Positions 16,433-23,865 of a stretch of 64,000 bases of DNA are shown piece by piece. The notes under the pieces are model-generated. The model was given only the letters and a program-made list of their open reading frames with translations. It did no database searches and had not been told where the DNA came from. The stretch covers positions 620,001 through 684,000 of the forward strand of contig NZ_JAPENX010000001.1 of NCBI RefSeq assembly GCF_026341815.1, given 5' to 3'. Numbering within the stretch: the first letter of the stretch is position 1; each line of letters starts with the position of its first letter. The translations under genes and the position numbers were made by a program. This DNA is from Streptomyces sp. NBC_00572. GTDB lineage: Bacteria > Actinomycetota > Actinomycetes > Streptomycetales > Streptomycetaceae.

Positions 16433-17158
16433 TCACACGCCCGCGCTCAGACTGAGCGCGGGCGTGTACCGCCGCACCCGGCCGCCCACGAGCCGAGGGT
16501 CGTGCCGGACGCGCTTCCAGGCCTCGCTCAGCGGGGCGTCGTCCGCCAGCCAGTCCAGATGGGCCTGCTCGCTCTCCCACTCGGCGTAGTTCAGGACCCG
16601 GCCGCCGTCGACGGACAGATGGAACTGGCCGCTGATCCCGCCGGTCGTCGGCCGCGTCACCGCGTCCTCGTCCAGGGCGGCGAACACGCTGTCCACCCAC
16701 TCCTCCCGGTGCCCCGCGCCGACCGCTGCCCCGGCCCCCTCGAAGTCCGCCTCGACGATCACGACGACCCCGGGCAGCTCCCCCGTGCTCGTCGCGGCGT
16801 GGACGGTGGAGCGGTGGATCGCCCCGTAGCGGCGGAGTTCCAACCGCTCGACGCCGGGCACGGCGGCGTCGATCTCGGCGTTCCGGTCGTCGCGGTAGGT
16901 GCGGACGAAGTCGTCGTAGGCCTTCTGCTCGGTCCACTGCGAGTAGTGCAGCAGCGTGTCCCCGTCGGTCCCGGTGAGGACGCTGTACGAGAGCAGCCCG
17001 AGGTCCGGCCATTCCCGGCTCTCCCAGGCCGTGCGGATCGCCTCGACGGCGGCGCGCTGGCGCTCGGGAGTGCCGACGCTCCAGGTGCTGACGAGGACGG
17101 CGCCGACTCCGGGGCGGTGGAGGTCGGGACGGGCATCGGGGCGTGCGACGGCGTTCAT
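16433..17158 (-). CDS. Tandem antibiotic biosynthesis monooxygenase (ABM) domain protein, SoxR-box gene
   Basis: A 241-residue protein with two ferredoxin-like ABM repeats: about 18-110 (VLVSTWSVGTPERQ ... LLHYSQWTEQKAYDDFVRTY) and about 130-225 (VVIVEADFEG ... VLNYAEWESEQAHLDWL). Both repeats keep the conserved YxxW-type strand. Such domains oxidise quinones or small aromatics without cofactors. ATG at 17158 has AGGAG upstream. The promoter contains a SoxR box (17220-17237) in exact MerR-family geometry. By position it matches S. coelicolor SCO1909, which I recall as a SoxR target, so a role in detoxifying redox-active compounds is likely. Confidence 0.85.
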   Translation of the reverse strand: MNAVARPDARPDLHRPGVGAVLVSTWSVGTPERQRAAVEAIRTAWESREWPDLGLLSYSVLTGTDGDTLLHYSQWTEQKAYDDFVRTYRDDRNAEIDAAVPGVERLELRRYGAIHRSTVHAATSTGELPGVVVIVEADFEGAGAAVGAGHREEWVDSVFAALDEDAVTRPTTGGISGQFHLSVDGGRVLNYAEWESEQAHLDWLADDAPLSEAWKRVRHDPRLVGGRVRRYTPALSLSAGV

Positions 17159-17173
17159 GAGGGGACGTCTCCT

Positions 17174-17203
17174 GTTCCTCGGGGTTCCTCGGGGTTCCTC
17201 GGA
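17174..17203. repeat. Three 10-bp direct repeats in the ABM leader
   Basis: GTTCCTCGGG is repeated three times in a row between the ABM gene's RBS and its SoxR box. It lies in the untranslated leader, so copy number may vary freely. Confidence 0.7.
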
Positions 17204-17219
17204 TGGCTCCACCGTCGTC

Positions 17220-17237
17220 CCTCAACCTTGGTTGAGG
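17220..17237 (-). promoter_or_regulatory. SoxR box with embedded promoter
   Basis: CCTCAACCTTGGTTGAGG has 8-bp perfect arms around TT and matches the E. coli SoxR box CCTCAAGTTAACTTGAGG in length and flanks. On the minus strand it lies between a -35 TTGACC and a candidate -10 GACGGT spaced by 19 bp, the stretched spacing typical of MerR-family activators. It drives the ABM monooxygenase gene. Confidence 0.85.
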
Positions 17238-17269
17238 TCAAGCCCGTCTCCCGTGCGAGACTTCGCGCC

Positions 17270-17725
17270 ATGACCCGCGCCCCGATCCTTCGCCCGGCCA
17301 CCCGCGCCGAACTCCCCACCGTCCTCGCCCTCCTCGCCGACGAGGAGACGGTCGTGGACCCCGACTCGGTCACCGTCACCGAGGCGTACGAGCGGGCGTT
17401 CGCGGCCATCGAGGCCGATCCGCGCAACGAGATGCTGGTCCTGACGGACGGTGAGCTGGTCCTGGGCTGTCTCCAGGTCACGTATATCCCGGGGCTCGGC
17501 AAGGGCGGCGCCGAGCGGGCCCTGATCGAGGCGGTCCGGATCAGGGCCGACCGGCGCGGCGACGGTCTCGGCCGGGAGCTGATGGAGCGGGCCGTGGCAC
17601 GCGCGCGGGAGCGCGGCTGCGCGCTGGTCCAGCTGACGAGCGACAAGCGGCGGACGGAAGCCCACCGCTTCTACGCCTCACTGGGCTTCGCGCGCAGCCA
17701 CGACGGCTTCAAGCGCGCCCTCTGA
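17270..17725 (+). CDS. GNAT-family N-acetyltransferase
   Basis: A 151-residue acetyl-CoA-dependent acetyltransferase. The fold is recognisable from ILRPATRAELPTVLALL at the start, the beta-bulge strand LVLGCLQVTYIP, and the acetyl-CoA pyrophosphate loop in IRADRRGDGLGRELMERA (residues about 93-110, the Q/RxxGxG/A motif as RRGDGLG). It ends with AHRFYASLGF, a common GNAT end. ATG at 17270 is 32 nt beyond the SoxR box and faces the opposite way from the ABM gene, so the two share a control region. Substrate unknown. Confidence 0.88.
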   Translation: MTRAPILRPATRAELPTVLALLADEETVVDPDSVTVTEAYERAFAAIEADPRNEMLVLTDGELVLGCLQVTYIPGLGKGGAERALIEAVRIRADRRGDGLGRELMERAVARARERGCALVQLTSDKRRTEAHRFYASLGFARSHDGFKRAL

Positions 17726-17732
17726 GGCGGAG

Positions 17733-18485
17733 CTAGCCGAGCAGGTGTCCGCCGCCGTCCACGAGCAGCACCTCGCCGGTGATGTACGAGGAGTGGGCCA
17801 GGTCGTGGACGGCCCCGGCGATGTCCTCGGCGCGGCCGACCCGGCGCAGCGGGACGACGTCCGCCACATGGGCCTTGGCCACGTCGGCGCCGTCGACCCC
17901 GTCGAACCAGGGGGTGTCGACGAGGCCGGGTGCGACCGCGTTGACCCGCACGTCGGGGCCGAGGGCCTTGGCGAGGAGCTTCGTCATGTGGTTGACGGCC
18001 GCCTTGGAGACGGCGTACGGAATGGAGCTGCCGCCCGGCCGGACACCGGCCTGCGAGGAGACGTTCACGATGGCGCCGCGGGCCTTCCGCAGGTGCGGGA
18101 CGGCGGCGGTGACGGTCTGCCAGACGCCGATGACGTTGACGTCGTAGAGGTGGCGCCAGACGTCGGGGGAGGCGGCTTCGAGGTCGTCGTGCGGGATGAA
18201 CCGGGTGGTGCCCGCGCAGTTGACGAGGAGGTCGAGGCGGCCGAGGGTCGCCACGGCCCGCTCGACGAGGGCCTTGGCCTGGCTCTCGTCGGACACGTCG
18301 GCCTGGAGGTAGACGGCGCCGGGCAGTTCGGCGGCGAGCCGTTCGCCCGCCTCGACGGAGCGGGCGGAGTTGACGACGACCCGGTAGCCGGCCTCTGCGA
18401 GGCGGCGGGCGACGGCGGCGCCGATGCCCGAGGACGAGCCGGTGACGAGTGCGACGCGCTGTCCTTCGGTGCTGTGTGAGCTCAT
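17733..18485 (-). CDS. SDR-family oxidoreductase
   Basis: A 250-residue classical short-chain dehydrogenase. The cofactor loop is TGSSSGIG at 15-22, NCAG occurs near residue 90, the catalytic Ser is in NVSSQAG and YAVSK gives the YxxxK pair. The C-terminus is the usual GEVLLVDGGGHLLG. Arg/Ser after the second strand (NSARS) suggest NADPH preference. It is convergent with the GNAT gene (7 nt between stops) and divergent from the dapA-like gene, with direct repeats in the 135-bp gap between them. Substrate unknown. Confidence 0.9.
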   Translation of the reverse strand: MSSHSTEGQRVALVTGSSSGIGAAVARRLAEAGYRVVVNSARSVEAGERLAAELPGAVYLQADVSDESQAKALVERAVATLGRLDLLVNCAGTTRFIPHDDLEAASPDVWRHLYDVNVIGVWQTVTAAVPHLRKARGAIVNVSSQAGVRPGGSSIPYAVSKAAVNHMTKLLAKALGPDVRVNAVAPGLVDTPWFDGVDGADVAKAHVADVVPLRRVGRAEDIAGAVHDLAHSSYITGEVLLVDGGGHLLG

Positions 18486-18549
18486 GCGGTGCTGTTCTCC
18501 ATGTCCCCCTGTCGCGCCCCCCGATCATGTCAGACCACCCCGACCCTTC

Positions 18550-18592
18550 AGTGGTCCTTATCTCTTGAGCCAAGCAGATCTAAGTGGACCTT
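18550..18592. promoter_or_regulatory. Direct repeats in the SDR/dapA divergent gap
   Basis: AGTGGTCCTT (18550-18559) and AGTGGACCTT (18583-18592) are spaced by 33 bp, about three helical turns. CTTATCT and AGATCTAAG between them are partly inverted. This may be a regulator site for one or both divergent genes. Confidence 0.4.
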
Positions 18593-18620
18593 CACGGTCC
18601 GGTGCACCCAGACTTGGCGG

Positions 18621-19514
18621 ATGACTTCTGCACGACCTTTCGGCCGCGCGCTCTGCGCGATGATCACCCCGTTCACCGCCACCGGTGAGCTCGACCTCGA
18701 CGAGGCGGGCAAGCTGGCCGCCCGGCTCGTCGGCGAGGGCTGTGACGGCCTGGTCCTCAGCGGCACCACCGGCGAGTCGCCGACCACCACCGACGCCGAG
18801 AAGGCCGCGCTCGTCCGAGCCGTCCGGGAAGCCGTCGGGCCCGGACCCTCGGTCCTGACGGGCGTCGGGACCGCCGACACCCGGCACACGGCCCAGCTGG
18901 CCCGTCAGGCGGAGGCGGCGGGGGCGGACGGACTGCTCGTCGTCACCCCGTACTACAGCCGCCCGCCGCAGTCGGCCGTCGAGGCGCACTTCCTGAAGGT
19001 CGCGGACGCGACCGGACTTCCGGTGATGGTCTACGACATCCCCGGCCGTACGGGCACCCGGATCGAGCCGGCGACGATGCGGCGGCTCGCCGAGCACCCG
19101 CGGATCGTGGCGGTGAAGGACTGCGCGTACGACCTGCTGAGCTCGGCCCGGCTGATCGCGGAGACCCCGCTCGCGTACTACTCGGGCTGCGAGGAGATGA
19201 ACCTGCCGCTGTACGCGGTCGGCGGCGCGGGCTACGTCAGCACGGTGGCGAACGTGGCGCCCCGTCAGCTGCGCGGCATCCTCGATGCCTTCGACGCGGG
19301 CGACACCGCGGAGGCGGCCCGGCTCAACGCTCGGCTGATGCCCCTCGCCGAGCGGATGATGGCCGGGGGCCTGCCCGGCACGGTGACCGTCAAGGCGCTG
19401 CTCGGCGGCCCGGTGCGGGAACCCCTGCAGCCCGCCGACCGGGAGACGGCCGACGGGCTGCGGGGGCTGTACGAGGCGCTGGTCCGGACGGATCAGGCGG
19501 AGTCGGTGGTGTAG
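18621..19514 (+). CDS. dapA: 4-hydroxy-tetrahydrodipicolinate synthase (DapA family)
   Basis: A 297-residue (beta/alpha)8 enzyme that condenses pyruvate and aspartate semialdehyde in lysine and diaminopimelate synthesis. Landmarks are SGTTGES (Thr pair at 49-50), Y138 and R143 in YDIPGRTG, and the Schiff-base lysine K166 in VAVKDCAYD. Length is normal for DapA. ATG at 18621 is well placed, though the RBS is weak. S. coelicolor carries more than one DapA; this one lies near dapD as in that genome. A dihydrodipicolinate-family aldolase with another substrate cannot be ruled out. Confidence 0.85.
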   Translation: MTSARPFGRALCAMITPFTATGELDLDEAGKLAARLVGEGCDGLVLSGTTGESPTTTDAEKAALVRAVREAVGPGPSVLTGVGTADTRHTAQLARQAEAAGADGLLVVTPYYSRPPQSAVEAHFLKVADATGLPVMVYDIPGRTGTRIEPATMRRLAEHPRIVAVKDCAYDLLSSARLIAETPLAYYSGCEEMNLPLYAVGGAGYVSTVANVAPRQLRGILDAFDAGDTAEAARLNARLMPLAERMMAGGLPGTVTVKALLGGPVREPLQPADRETADGLRGLYEALVRTDQAESVV

Positions 19515-19711
19515 GTCCTGCCGAGGATCGCGGCGTGCTCCAGGACGTCCTCCAGCGGGTCGTCGATCTGACCCGTGTGGAGCGAGAGGCTGGGCCCGTT
19601 GGTGACGGTGGGCCCGTTGTGGGTGTGCGTCTCGTCGGCCGCGGCCGTCCCGGCCGGCAGCAGGACCGCCGCCATCGTGAGCACTCCTGCGACCATGGGC
19701 TTCGTCCTCAT
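19493..19711 (-). CDS. Small secreted peptide
   Basis: A 72-residue precursor with a clear Sec signal: basic start (MRTKP), hydrophobic core MVAGVLTMAAVLLPAG and likely cleavage after TAAA. The mature part, about 47 residues, begins DETHTHNGPTVTNGPS and is acidic, with no cysteines. GAGGAG lies 5 nt before ATG at 19711, a strong ribosome site. Its 3' end overlaps the convergent dapA coding end by 22 bp. It follows dapD on the same strand, past a strong hairpin. I do not recognise a function. Confidence 0.7.
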   Translation of the reverse strand: MRTKPMVAGVLTMAAVLLPAGTAAADETHTHNGPTVTNGPSLSLHTGQIDDPLEDVLEHAAILGRTYTTDSA

Positions 19712-19736
19712 GTCGACTCCTCGCCTTGTCTGCGTG

Positions 19737-19771
19737 CGGTGACTCTGCGTTCTGTTAACGCAGAGTCACCG
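19737..19771 (-). terminator. Terminator after dapD
   Basis: A perfect 15-bp stem (CGGTGACTCTGCGTT and its complement) around the 5-nt loop CTGTT begins 2 nt after the dapD stop. No T-tract follows, as is common for streptomycete hairpin terminators. It separates dapD from the small secreted peptide gene. Confidence 0.85.
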
Positions 19772-19773
19772 GA

Positions 19774-20757
19774 TCAGTTGTGGCTGTGGAGGATGTCGTT
19801 CAGCCCGCCCCAGACCGCGTTGTTCGGGCGGGCCTCGACGGCGCCGGTGACCGAGTTGCGGCGGAACAGGATGTTCGAGCCGCCGGAGAGGTCACGGGCC
19901 TTCACGATCTCGCCGTCGGGCATCGTGACCCGGGTGCCGGCGGTGACGTACAGACCGGCCTCGACGACGCACTCGTCACCGAGCGCGATGCCGACGCCCG
20001 CCTCGGCGCCGATCAGGCAGCGCTCGCCGATCGAGATGACGACGTTGCCGCCACCGGAGAGGGTGCCCATGGTGGAGGCACCGCCGCCGATGTCGGAGCC
20101 GTTGCCGACGACGACGCCGGCGGAGATCCGGCCCTCGACCATCGAGGTGCCGAGGGTGCCGGCGTTGAAGTTGACGAAGCCCTCGTGCATGACCGTGGTG
20201 CCGGCGGCGAGGTGGGCGCCGAGGCGGACGCGGTCGGCGTCGGCGATGCGGACCCCGGCGGGCACGACGTAGTCCGTCATGCGCGGGAACTTGTCGATGC
20301 TCGTCACGGCGAGGTGCAGGCCCTCGGCGCGCGCGTTGAGGCGGACCTTCTCGATGTCGTCGACGGCGACCGGACCGAGCGAGGTCCAGGCGACGTTGGT
20401 GAGCAGGCCGAAGACGCCGTCCAGGCTCTGGCCGTGCGGCTTGACCAGGCGGTGGCTGAGCAGGTGCAGCCGCAGGTAGGCGTCGTGGGCGTCGAGCGGC
20501 TTCTCGTCGAGCGAGGCGATGACGGTACGGACGGCGACCACCTCGACGCCCCGGCGGGCGTCCACGCCGAGGGCCTTGGCGGCGCCCTCGCCGAGGGCGT
20601 TCACGGCCTCGTCGGGGCTGAGCCGCTGGGTGCCGGCGGGGCCGGGCGCCTCCGTCAGCTCGGGGGCGGGGTACCAGGTGTCGAGAACGGAGCCGTCACC
20701 GGCGATGGTGGCGAGGCCGGCGGCGACGGCGCCGGTGGTGCGAGGAGCAGTGGTCAT
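19774..20757 (-). CDS. dapD: Tetrahydrodipicolinate N-succinyltransferase
   Basis: A 327-residue actinobacterial-type DapD, which succinylates tetrahydrodipicolinate in the succinylase branch of diaminopimelate/lysine synthesis. The last 170 residues form a left-handed beta-helix with hexapeptide repeats: [48 protein letters not shown] and [26 protein letters not shown]. The family motif ending SNILFRRNS is present. ATG at 20757. It ends at a strong hairpin terminator. Proximity to a DapA gene supports a shared pathway. Confidence 0.93.
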   Translation of the reverse strand: MTTAPRTTGAVAAGLATIAGDGSVLDTWYPAPELTEAPGPAGTQRLSPDEAVNALGEGAAKALGVDARRGVEVVAVRTVIASLDEKPLDAHDAYLRLHLLSHRLVKPHGQSLDGVFGLLTNVAWTSLGPVAVDDIEKVRLNARAEGLHLAVTSIDKFPRMTDYVVPAGVRIADADRVRLGAHLAAGTTVMHEGFVNFNAGTLGTSMVEGRISAGVVVGNGSDIGGGASTMGTLSGGGNVVISIGERCLIGAEAGVGIALGDECVVEAGLYVTAGTRVTMPDGEIVKARDLSGGSNILFRRNSVTGAVEARPNNAVWGGLNDILHSHN

Positions 20758-20922
20758 GACGGAAAACCTAACCGGCGGGGCCCCGCGCGGGCCAACCGGT
20801 CTCAGGTGTCGGTCGAGCGTGTGGGCGGTTCCGACGAGCGCGGGAGGGCCCTTTTCGGTCCTTCCTTCAGGACGGGCAGGGCCCGTGCCCGGCTCTCGCC
20901 CGAGCTCTCGTCCGGCTCCCGC

Positions 20923-21471
20923 TCAGGCCGGGCGCAGCACCCGCGCCAGCATCTCGCGCGCGTACTCCTCGTCGTACGCGTCGCCGGTGAGCAGGGACTG
21001 GAGGCAGATGCCGTCCATGAGGGCGACCAGGGCGCGCGCGGTGGCGTGGTCGGTGTGCCGGGAGAGGACGGAGACCACGGTCTCGGTCCACTCGGCGGCG
21101 ACCGGGCGGAGCGCGGGGCGGCGCAAGGCGGCGAGGTAGAGCTCGTACTCCAGCTCCACGCGCGCGCGTTCGCCGCCCATCCACTCCCCCAGGAGGCGGG
21201 CGAGCGCGGCCCCGAGGTCGGTGTCCGGCGCGGCGAGGGCGGCTCGCTCCCGCAGCAGCTCCCCGAAGCCCTCGTTGGCCTTGCGGAGCGCCGCGACGAG
21301 GAGTTCGTCGAGGGAGGCGAAGTGGTACGTGGTCGAGCCCAGCGGCACATCGGCCTCCGCGGCCACGGTGCGGTGGCTGATCCCGGAGATCCCGGCGCGT
21401 CCGGCGACCCGGAGGGCCGCGTCGACGATCCGCTCGCGCCGTTCGGGGTCGTGGCGGCGGGGGCGGGCCAT
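20923..21471 (-). CDS. TetR-family regulator of the adjacent SMR pump
   Basis: A 182-residue TetR regulator: N-terminal HTH at about 8-55 (RRERIVDAALRVAGRAGISGISHRTVAAEADVPLGSTTYHFASLDELL), then a helical ligand-binding domain. ATG at 21471 overlaps the SMR stop by one nucleotide (TGATG), so the two form an operon with the pump gene first. A near-palindromic array upstream of the pump (21792-21828) is the likely operator. A quaternary-ammonium-type inducer is inferred from the pump. Confidence 0.9.
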   Translation of the reverse strand: MARPRRHDPERRERIVDAALRVAGRAGISGISHRTVAAEADVPLGSTTYHFASLDELLVAALRKANEGFGELLRERAALAAPDTDLGAALARLLGEWMGGERARVELEYELYLAALRRPALRPVAAEWTETVVSVLSRHTDHATARALVALMDGICLQSLLTGDAYDEEYAREMLARVLRPA

Positions 21472-21791
21472 CAGTGGGCGCCGCCCAGGTTGAGGACGGC
21501 GACCCCGGCGATGATGAGGACGATCCCGGCGATCTTGGGGAGGCTGAGGGTCTCGCCGAGGAAGAGGATGCCGATGGTGGCGACGGCGGCGGTGCCGACG
21601 CCCGACCAGATGGCGTACGCGGTGCCGACCTGGAGCGTCTTGAGCGCCTGCGCAAGGAGCGCGAAGGCGACGACATAGCCGACGCCGGTGACGATCGAGG
21701 GCCAGAGCTTGGTGAAGCCCTCGCTGTACTTCATGGAGGTGGTGGCGAGTATCTCCGCCGCGATGGCGCCCGCAAGCAGTCCGTAACCCAT
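21471..21791 (-). CDS. Small multidrug resistance efflux protein (EmrE/QacE type)
   Basis: A 106-residue SMR transporter with four transmembrane helices that exchanges protons for cationic drugs. The essential Glu in helix 1 is present in AIAAEILATTSMKYSEGFT, and the helix 3 signature GTAYAIWSGVGTAAVATIG is nearly that of EmrE. Helix 4 ends IAGVAVLNLGGAH. ATG at 21791 is very close to the operator-like repeats, so the transcript may be leaderless or short-leadered. It is coupled to its TetR regulator. Confidence 0.93.
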   Translation of the reverse strand: MGYGLLAGAIAAEILATTSMKYSEGFTKLWPSIVTGVGYVVAFALLAQALKTLQVGTAYAIWSGVGTAAVATIGILFLGETLSLPKIAGIVLIIAGVAVLNLGGAH

Positions 21792-21828
21792 GCGTACGAG
21801 CGTACACAAGATACGTACAGGCGTACGC
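21792..21828. promoter_or_regulatory. Probable TetR operator
   Basis: GCGTACGAGCGTAC (21792-21805) and GTACAGGCGTACGC (21815-21828) match as an inverted repeat at 11 of 14 positions across a 9-nt spacer containing TACG. GTAC cores recur four times. The site touches the SMR start codon, so binding would block initiation. Confidence 0.65.
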
Positions 21829-21853
21829 AACGGCGCCCGATACGGTGTCCCGC

Positions 21854-22957
21854 ATGACGATTCCCCCAGGTCCGCCCTACGGTCCCGCAGGGCCGCCCTA
21901 TGGCTACGGCTACCCGCCGCCACCGCCGCCGCCGAAGCCCGGCGTGATACCCCTGGCCCCGCTCACCTTCAGCACGATCCTGACCGGCGCCTTCTCGACC
22001 TTCGGCCGCTACTGGAAGCAGCTCCTGGGCGTGGCGGCGGCCGTCTACCTCGGTGCCCTGCTGGTCGTCCTGGCGGCGATCGGCATCGCGTACGCGGCCG
22101 TGGGCGAGCTCTTCCCCGCCGTGTTCGACCTGCCCGAGGGCCGGACGCCGCGGTGGGACGACATCCAGCCACTGATCGTCGCCTTCGCCTGCGTCTGGAT
22201 CGTCGGCATGATCGCGATCCTCGTCGCGAACGCCCTGGTGGCGGCGGCCTGTCCGGCCGTGGTCCAGGAGGCCGTCCTCGGCCGGCCCACGACCTTCGGC
22301 GTGATCTGGCGCCGGGCCTGGGCCCGGATGCCGGCGGTGCTCGGCACGGTGCTCCTGACGAGCGTGGCGCTGCTGATTCCGGTGATCCTCTTCATGGTCG
22401 CCTTCGTCATGATGATGATCGCGTTCGTCGCCGAGATCGCCGACGCGTCCACGGGCGCGGACGCCGGCTATTCGGGCTCCGGGATCTCGTTCGCCGTCAT
22501 GCTGCTCTGGTTCCTGGGCGCGCTGGCGACCCTCCCGTTCGCCCTCTGGATCTGGGTGAAGTTCAGCCTGGCTCCGTCGGCGGCGGTGATGGAGGGCCAG
22601 GGCGCGGTCGCCTCGATGCGCCGCTCCTCGCACCTGGTCCGGGGCTCCTGGTGGCGGCTGTTCGGCTCGCTGCTCGCCGCCGGGATCATGGCCTCCGTCG
22701 TCGGAATGATGATTCAGCAGGTCATCTCCCTGCTGGTGTCGACCCCGCTGTCGACCACCGACTTCTCCGACGTGGACTCCTCCGCGATGGTGGCCGCCGT
22801 GGTGGTCGTGATCACGTTCGCCGCCCTCGGCCAGCTGATCAGCCAGATGATCGTCTCCGTCTTCCCCCCGCTGGTCACGGCGCTGCTCTACGTCGACCAG
22901 CGCATCCGCAAGGAGAACCTGGCCCAGGACCTGAGCCAGGCGGCGGGAATCCTCTAG
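21854..22957 (+). CDS. Multi-pass membrane protein with Pro/Gly/Tyr-rich N-terminus
   Basis: A 367-residue integral membrane protein. The first 35 residues are cytosolic-looking and rich in Pro, Gly and Tyr (PPYGPAGPPYGYGYPPPPPP). About six hydrophobic helices follow, including QLLGVAAAVYLGALLVVLAAIGI, VILFMVAFVMMMIAFVAEI and AAVVVVITFAALGQLI. RRSSHLVRGSWWRLFG is typical of the family resembling the glycerophosphodiesterase membrane domain (DUF7544-like). A GTG three codons upstream at 21845 is an alternative start. Function unknown. It ends at a shared terminator. Confidence 0.75.
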   Translation: MTIPPGPPYGPAGPPYGYGYPPPPPPPKPGVIPLAPLTFSTILTGAFSTFGRYWKQLLGVAAAVYLGALLVVLAAIGIAYAAVGELFPAVFDLPEGRTPRWDDIQPLIVAFACVWIVGMIAILVANALVAAACPAVVQEAVLGRPTTFGVIWRRAWARMPAVLGTVLLTSVALLIPVILFMVAFVMMMIAFVAEIADASTGADAGYSGSGISFAVMLLWFLGALATLPFALWIWVKFSLAPSAAVMEGQGAVASMRRSSHLVRGSWWRLFGSLLAAGIMASVVGMMIQQVISLLVSTPLSTTDFSDVDSSAMVAAVVVVITFAALGQLISQMIVSVFPPLVTALLYVDQRIRKENLAQDLSQAAGIL

Positions 22958-23000
22958 ACCCGCGACCACGCGCGCGACCGGACACCGCCCCGACACGCGA

Positions 23001-23030
23001 AACGGCCGTGCCCCGAGGGGCACGGCCGTT
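23001..23030. terminator. Bidirectional terminator
   Basis: A perfect 14-bp stem, AACGGCCGTGCCCC and complement, with GA at the tip. It lies between the converging membrane-protein gene and the last suf gene and can serve both strands. Confidence 0.88.
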
Positions 23031-23055
23031 CACCGCCAAGACGAGCGGGGGTCGA

Positions 23056-23394
23056 TCAGACGTTGAAGCCGAGCGCGCGCAGCTGCTCGCGACCGTCGTC
23101 CGTGATCTTGTCCGGGCCCCACGGGGGCATCCAGACCCAGTTGATCTTCAGTTCGCTGACGATGCCGTCCGTCGCGGACTTCGCCTGGTCCTCGATCACA
23201 TCGGTCAGCGGACAGGCCGCCGACGTCAGGGTCATGTCCAGCGTCGCGATGTTCGAATCGTCGATGTGGATGCCGTAGATCAGGCCCAGGTTGACGACGT
23301 CGATGCCCAGCTCGGGGTCGACGACGTCGTACAGCGCCTCACGGACTTCTTCCTCGGAGGCCGGCTTCATCGTGGCCTCGGCGTTCTCGGTCAT
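23056..23394 (-). CDS. sufT: SufT-like metal-sulfur cluster assembly factor (MIP18/DUF59)
   Basis: A 112-residue protein of the MIP18/PaaD family that helps mature Fe-S proteins. The family core is clear: EALYDVVDPELGIDVVNLGLIYGI and TLTSAACPLTDVIEDQAKSA with the conserved cysteine, then WVWMPPWGPDKITDDGREQL. ATG at 23394 overlaps the sufU stop (ATGA), making it the last gene of the suf operon. It ends before a bidirectional terminator. Confidence 0.9.
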   Translation of the reverse strand: MTENAEATMKPASEEEVREALYDVVDPELGIDVVNLGLIYGIHIDDSNIATLDMTLTSAACPLTDVIEDQAKSATDGIVSELKINWVWMPPWGPDKITDDGREQLRALGFNV

Positions 23395-23855
23395 GCCGAC
23401 TTCCTCTCCGCCGCGTCACCCAGAGCCTGGGCGGTCGCGTCCTTCCACGCCATCCAGCTGAGCAGCGCGCACTTCACACGGGCCGGGTACTTGGAGACTC
23501 CGGCGAACGCGACCGCGTCCTCCAGGATCTCCTCCATCGCGTCGTCGGGCTCGATCTGGCCCTTGGACTGCATCAGCTCCAGGAAGGTGCCCTGGATCTT
23601 CTGCGCCTCGGCCAGCTCCTTGCCGACGAGCAGCTCGTTGAGGACGGACGCCGAGGCCTGGCTGATGGAGCAGCCCTGTCCCTCGTACGACACGTCCTCG
23701 ATGAGCGAGCCGTCGTACTTCACGCGGAGCGTGATCTCGTCGCCGCACGTCGGGTTGACGTGGTGCACCTCGGCGTCGCCGTCCCGAAGACCGCGCCCGT
23801 GCGGGTGCTTGTAGTGGTCCAGGATGACGTCCTGGTACATCGAATCCAGCTTCAC
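23391..23855 (-). CDS. sufU: SufU zinc-dependent sulfurtransferase/scaffold
   Basis: A 154-residue SufU/IscU-like protein that accepts sulfur from SufS. The zinc and acceptor residues are C37 and D39 (NPTCGDE), C62 (GQGCSIS) and C129 (RVKCALL). The insert between the second and third cysteines is of SufU length. ATG at 23855 is 10 nt after the sufS stop, and its stop overlaps the sufT start. In the SUF system of Gram-positive bacteria this protein replaces SufE. Confidence 0.93.
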   Translation of the reverse strand: MKLDSMYQDVILDHYKHPHGRGLRDGDAEVHHVNPTCGDEITLRVKYDGSLIEDVSYEGQGCSISQASASVLNELLVGKELAEAQKIQGTFLELMQSKGQIEPDDAMEEILEDAVAFAGVSKYPARVKCALLSWMAWKDATAQALGDAAERKSA

Positions 23856-23865
23856 GAGCCGTCCC

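Noticed and set aside
17733..19514. Lysine-pathway operon of SDR and dapA
   Set aside because: The two genes are divergent and the SDR lacks DapB features, so there is no reason to place it in the pathway.
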